Assembly: GCA_949516455.1 (NCBI GenBank) | Contig: CATILC010000121.1 | Coordinates: 1-23,094 of the forward strand | Source of the DNA: Flavobacteriia bacterium | GTDB taxonomy: Bacteria > Bacteroidota > Bacteroidia > Flavobacteriales > Schleiferiaceae | DNA length: 23,094 bases | Direction: 5' to 3' | Shown here: in pieces, positions 22,322 through 23,094 of the stretch | Layout of the letters: each line of letters starts with the position of its first letter | How positions within the stretch are numbered: the stretch's first letter is position 1 | Notes under the pieces: model-generated | What the model saw: the letters and a program-made list of their open reading frames with translations, nothing else | What the model was told of the DNA's origin: nothing | Database searches by the model: none | Made by a program: the position numbers and the translations under genes

Positions 22322-22919
22322 ATCCAGCTCTCCTAAGACTTTGGTATTCGCCACCGGCAACCCCAATAAAAAAGAAGAGATCGCTGCTCTGATCGGTTCT
22401 GATGTCGAATTGAAAGACCTCAGGGATCTGGGCGTCACAGAGGACATTCCAGAGACTGGAGCCACGCTGCAAGAAAACGCCCTCATCAAAGCACAGCACC
22501 TCTGGGATCGATTCGGTCTTCCGGTGTTTGCAGACGACACGGGCTTGGAAACAACTGCCTTGGACAACCGCCCTGGAGTATTCAGCGCCCGCTATGCGGG
22601 GCCCGCGAAAGATCCTTTGGCCAATATGCAGAAACTCTTAACTGAATTACAAGGGGTTGCTGATCGATCTGCGCAATTCAGGACCGCCATCGCTTATATC
22701 GACCGCTCAGGAAAACCCTGGCACTTCGAGGGGATCGCCAAAGGGAAAATACTCGAAGAGCCGACGGGTGCAAAAGGATTTGGATACGATCCCATTTTTC
22801 TGCCGGAGGGCCACGAGCGGAGTTTTGCTCAGATGAGTTTGGAGGAGAAGAACGGCATCAGCCATCGGGCAAAGGCCTTCCGAAGCTTTATTTCCTTTTT
22901 GGAGGATCGAAAAAGCTGA
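22314..22919 (+). CDS. rdgB: Non-canonical purine NTP pyrophosphatase, RdgB/HAM1 family
   Basis: 201 residues from ATG 22314. An earlier in-frame start at 22263 lies within rlmH and adds 17 non-family residues before TLVFATGNPNK. It hydrolyses dITP, ITP and XTP to the monophosphate and PPi, keeping deaminated purines out of DNA and RNA. ATGNPNKKEEI at the N-terminus binds the triphosphate; FADDTGLET holds the catalytic Asp pair; PGVFSARYAG, GFGYDPIF and ISHRAKAF complete the nucleotide pocket. All key residues are present. It overlaps rlmH by 8 bases and the convergent rsmD by 32 bases. Confidence 0.96.
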   Translation: MTESSSPKTLVFATGNPNKKEEIAALIGSDVELKDLRDLGVTEDIPETGATLQENALIKAQHLWDRFGLPVFADDTGLETTALDNRPGVFSARYAGPAKDPLANMQKLLTELQGVADRSAQFRTAIAYIDRSGKPWHFEGIAKGKILEEPTGAKGFGYDPIFLPEGHERSFAQMSLEEKNGISHRAKAFRSFISFLEDRKS

Positions 22920-23094
22920 AGATCACCCGCCCGTAGGTCCTGGATGTTCGGTATCCTGCCATGCTACTGAGATCGGCCTCTTCCCCGTGCTCGATCACCA
23001 AAAGGGAGTCACTGTCCCGCAGCGCCCTCCTTCGGATCTGATCGACCAAAACCTCGTAGTTGCCGTAGTCATAAGGAGGGTCGGCAAAGACCAG
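22888..23094 (-). CDS. rsmD: C-terminal part of 16S rRNA (guanine966-N2)-methyltransferase RsmD (cut by window edge)
   Basis: The minus-strand frame is open from the window end to a TAA at 22890-22888, giving 68 residues. It starts LVFADPPYDYGNYEVL, where DPPY is methyltransferase motif IV, followed by DSDSLLVIEHGEEADL and a closing RTYGRVIFSFFD. This order (DPPY, a strand with VIEHG, a final YGRV.FSFF) is the end of RsmD. The enzyme methylates G966 of 16S rRNA using SAM. Its 3' end overlaps rdgB by 32 bases. The N-terminal two-thirds is outside the window. Confidence 0.87.
   Translation of the reverse strand: MVFADPPYDYGNYEVLVDQIRRRALRDSDSLLVIEHGEEADLSSMAGYRTSRTYGRVIFSFFDPPKRK

Noticed and set aside
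1..23094. Defence island, prophage, insertion sequence or CRISPR array
   Set aside because: I found no transposase, integrase, phage structural gene, restriction or toxin-antitoxin pattern, direct-repeat array or terminal inverted repeats. The only methyltransferases are rRNA-modifying housekeeping enzymes.

Overview
The window is chromosomal DNA from a member of the Bacteroidota, most likely the Flavobacteriales side. Evidence: a protein with a type-B type IX secretion (gliding-associated, CHU_C) C-terminal domain, DUF4834 and YfhO proteins, promoters matching the Bacteroidota TAnnTTTG box, mostly weak Shine-Dalgarno sequences, and a short CarB without the C-terminal regulatory domain. Base composition looks mid-50s % GC, which is high for Flavobacteriales (estimated by eye). 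Genes are packed very tightly. No stretch over 300 bases lacks a gene; the longest gaps are about 140 bases (5328-5468 and 16483-16625).

Layout. 1-175: possible tail of a gene, a bidirectional terminator and a tRNA-Ser(UGA) with its promoter. 230-4004: a carboxypeptidase-regulatory-like secreted protein, divergent from ettA, followed by a geranylgeranyl-reductase-type flavoprotein. 3970-5327 (minus): an SDR oxidoreductase coupled to an ACP phosphodiesterase. 5398-5682: rpmH with a good promoter and terminator. 5730-10070 (plus): carB, DUF4834 and a GT4-type glycosyltransferase. 10051-12525 (minus): YfhO-type membrane protein. 12587-14919 (plus): sulfotransferase 1 and a Wzx/MATE-type flippase, 2 bp apart. 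14938-16482 (minus): a LamG-containing T9SS cargo. 16626-17561 (plus): sulfotransferase 2. 17563-21815 (minus): an apparent five-gene operon nadC, yihY/brkB-like, DUF2147, glycosyltransferase, sulfotransferase 3. 21851-22919 (plus): rlmH and rdgB. 22888-23094 (minus): C-terminal part of rsmD, running off the window.

Functionally, both ends are housekeeping genes (translation, pyrimidine and NAD synthesis, nucleotide-pool cleaning, rRNA methylation). The middle, about 8.8-19.5 kb, is enriched in cell-surface glycan genes: two glycosyltransferases, YfhO, a lipid-linked-glycan flippase and three divergent sulfotransferases. The simplest reading is that this cell makes a sulfated surface glycan or glycolipid. 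The sulfate-activation genes and a polymerase are not in the window. I see no CRISPR array, insertion sequence, prophage or recognisable defence system. The most interesting candidate is the sulfotransferase/flippase/glycosyltransferase assembly.
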